From a virus, in IMG/VR virus record IMGVR_UViG_3300031857_000444, positions 1-41,379 of that record: a stretch of DNA of 41,379 nt; one strand, written 5' to 3'. Shown piece by piece: positions 39,727-41,379 of the stretch. The notes under the pieces are model-generated. The model had not been told where the DNA came from and did not search any database. It worked only from the letters and a program-made list of their open reading frames with translations. The translations under genes and the position numbers were made by a program. How positions within the stretch are numbered: the first letter of the stretch is position 1; each line of letters begins with the position of its first letter.

Positions 39727-41379
39727 ATGGCAAATACAGTAATTCAACTAAAATATTCCAGCATAACCAATAAGCCTCCTACACTTAATGTAGCCGAACC
39801 AGCTTATTCTAATGTATCCAGTACCCTTTGGATTGATGATGGAACCGGTGTTGTAGCCATTGGTGGTAAAGCATACACCGATAAAATTGATGCCGCAGCC
39901 TCAGCCGCGACTGCTAACGTTCTTGTTAAGAGAGATACCACAGGTAATGCATCTTTCAATTACATTACAGCTAACATTGTCGGTAGTATTTTTGGTAATG
40001 CTACAAGTGCAGATAAGTGGTTTACTCCCAGAAATCTTGGTGTTGATGGTGACGCAACAGGTATTATTTCTGTTGATGGTACAGCAAACGCTAATATTCC
40101 ATTAGTTCTTTCTAATTCTGGTGTGGCAGCCGGTAATTACGGTTCCGTAACACAAATTCCTACTTTTGCTGTAGATTCAAAAGGTCGTATCACATCAGCA
40201 TCCAATGTATCAATTTCCACAACATTAAATATTGCTGGCGATTCAGGAACAGATGCTGTAGCACTTGCTACAGATACCATCACTTTTAAAGGTGGTGATG
40301 GTATTACTTCTGGTGTTGTAGCGGGAAATACAACAGTTATTCTTGATGTTGACACCACAGTTCTTCGTTCAAACACAGCCATTCTAAATCAGACAATTGA
40401 TGGCAACATCACCATTACTGGTAACTTGATTGTTACTGGTAATACAACTACAGTTGATGTTACTACATTGAGTGTTGAAGACTCATTGATTGCTCTTGCT
40501 AGAAATAATATTACCGATGCAGTTGATATTGGTTTCTATGGTCACTACAATGATACTGCTAACAGACATGCTGGTATTATGCGTCATGCAGGTGATAAGC
40601 AATTCTACGTTTTTGATAATTATGACCAAGAGCCTACAGCAAACACAATTAATCCAGCAGATGCAAGTTTCCGTCTAGCAACATTAAATACCAATTTAAC
40701 GGCTAATATTGCAAATGCTACAGTAGCTACAATTGGCACTCTAACATTAACAAATGATTTGACTGTACCTAATGGTGGTACAGGCGCCAGCTCATTTACG
40801 ATTGGTAGCATTCTAGTTGGCGATGGAACAGACTCACTAAAAGTTCTGGCTAACACAGGTACAGCAGGAACTTATGGTTCAGCATCTAATACATTAATTG
40901 TTACTACAGATACATATGGTCGTGTATCAGCTATTACAAATAGCGCAATTCAAATTGATGCATCAAACATCGTATCCGGTAAACTAGCAATTGCAAGAGG
41001 CGGCACAAACAACGATACATATACAACTGGTGCCGCAGTATTCTATGATGGTACTGCAATCAAGACATTAGCAAATACTGGCACAGCAGGAACTTATGGT
41101 TCAGCATCTTATGTTCCAGTTGTTACAACTGATGACTTTGGTCGTGTTTCTGGTGTAAGCAATACAGCTATCAACATTGATACAAGCGCAGTTGTTTCTG
41201 GCACATTAGGTATTGCAAGAGGCGGCACAGGAGCTTCTTCGTTTACTGTTAAGGGTGTTATCATATCTGATGCATCTTCAACAACTGGAGCATTAGCTTC
41301 ATTGACTTCACCAACCGAAGGTCATCTATTACAAATTAACTCTTCTGGAGCACCAACTTTTGCACACCTAAATGGTGGA
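39727..41379 (+). CDS. tail fibre protein, 3' end beyond the window (partial)
   Basis: The frame is open for 551 codons from ATG 39727 (AAGGAA eight bases upstream) to the window end. It starts MANTVIQLKYSSITNKPPTLNVAEPAYSNVSSTLWIDDGTG, the typical N-terminus of fibres in aquatic T4-like phages ('IQLKxSxxTxxPPxLxxGExAYS'). It then has Gly/Thr-rich beta repeats (GNYGSVTQIPTFAVDSKGRIT, TAGTYGSASNTLIVTTDTYGRVSAI), ITGNLIVTGNTTTVDVTTLSVEDSLIALA (a shaft segment common in phage fibres) and PNGGTGASSF and RGGTGASSF repeats. It is probably a long-tail-fibre-type subunit, with the receptor-binding end missing from the window. Confidence 0.82.
   Translation, partial: MANTVIQLKYSSITNKPPTLNVAEPAYSNVSSTLWIDDGTGVVAIGGKAYTDKIDAAASAATANVLVKRDTTGNASFNYITANIVGSIFGNATSADKWFTPRNLGVDGDATGIISVDGTANANIPLVLSNSGVAAGNYGSVTQIPTFAVDSKGRITSASNVSISTTLNIAGDSGTDAVALATDTITFKGGDGITSGVVAGNTTVILDVDTTVLRSNTAILNQTIDGNITITGNLIVTGNTTTVDVTTLSVEDSLIALARNNITDAVDIGFYGHYNDTANRHAGIMRHAGDKQFYVFDNYDQEPTANTINPADASFRLATLNTNLTANIANATVATIGTLTLTNDLTVPNGGTGASSFTIGSILVGDGTDSLKVLANTGTAGTYGSASNTLIVTTDTYGRVSAITNSAIQIDASNIVSGKLAIARGGTNNDTYTTGAAVFYDGTAIKTLANTGTAGTYGSASYVPVVTTDDFGRVSGVSNTAINIDTSAVVSGTLGIARGGTGASSFTVKGVIISDASSTTGALASLTSPTEGHLLQINSSGAPTFAHLNGG

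Overview
This window is a 41.4 kb piece of a T4-like myovirus genome (contractile-tailed, strictly lytic type). The evidence is a set of T4 core genes recognisable from their protein sequences. These include the dsbA-33-59-32 replication and late-transcription cassette in T4 order, head-completion gp4, baseplate genes 48, 53, 27, 5, 25, 6, 7 and 8, and a long run of fibre genes. The proteins most resemble those of aquatic T4-like phages (cyanophage and pelagiphage type) as I remember them. A secreted outer-membrane barrel, a SleB-type wall hydrolase and sigma70 promoters of near-consensus sequence point to a Gram-negative host. The tag encoded by the phage tmRNA (ANDSQFALAA) is of beta/gamma-proteobacterial style, and two-piece tmRNAs are known in one beta-proteobacterial lineage. 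A freshwater beta-proteobacterial host is therefore a reasonable but unproven guess.

Layout. (1) 1-4184, plus strand: small accessory genes, a GP88-like protein, PhoH-like ATPase and a PD-(D/E)XK nuclease, served by two strong sigma70-like promoters. (2) 4181-4640: a promoter followed by a circularly permuted (two-piece) tmRNA gene. The acceptor piece with encoded CCA comes first, then an intervening segment almost exactly filled by a 52-codon ORF, then the coding piece with the tag reading frame. (3) 4642-10093, plus strand: outer-membrane beta-barrel, SleB-like hydrolase, small membrane protein, AAA ATPase, DsbA, gp33, gp59, a HAD phosphatase and gp32, closed by a strong terminator. (4) 14986-10093, minus strand: gp4, a conserved gp2-like protein, a tail-tube-like baseplate protein, a gp26-like T4_baseplate protein with a candidate -1 frameshift extension, and a tape-measure-like protein carrying a lysozyme-like region. 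(5) 15017-41379, plus strand: gp48, gp53, gp27-like hub, a gp5 that appears split into an OB-fold gene and a beta-helix gene, a structural protein, gp25, gp6, gp7, gp8, a 2058-residue DUF4815-like protein, and a set of fibre genes, the last running off the window.

How it fits together: the left part handles nucleic-acid metabolism, ribosome rescue, envelope modification or lysis, and late-promoter control. The right part is the late structural block (tail tube start, hub, wedges, fibres). ATAAATA boxes resembling T4 late promoters occur upstream of several structural genes, and the genome encodes gp33 and DsbA, which act at such promoters in T4.

The most unusual items are the phage-borne permuted tmRNA with a gene inside its intervening segment, the T TTT TTC slippery site joining the gp26-like gene to an orphan ORF just before the tape measure, and promoter boxes that sit so close to start codons that the messages would be leaderless.
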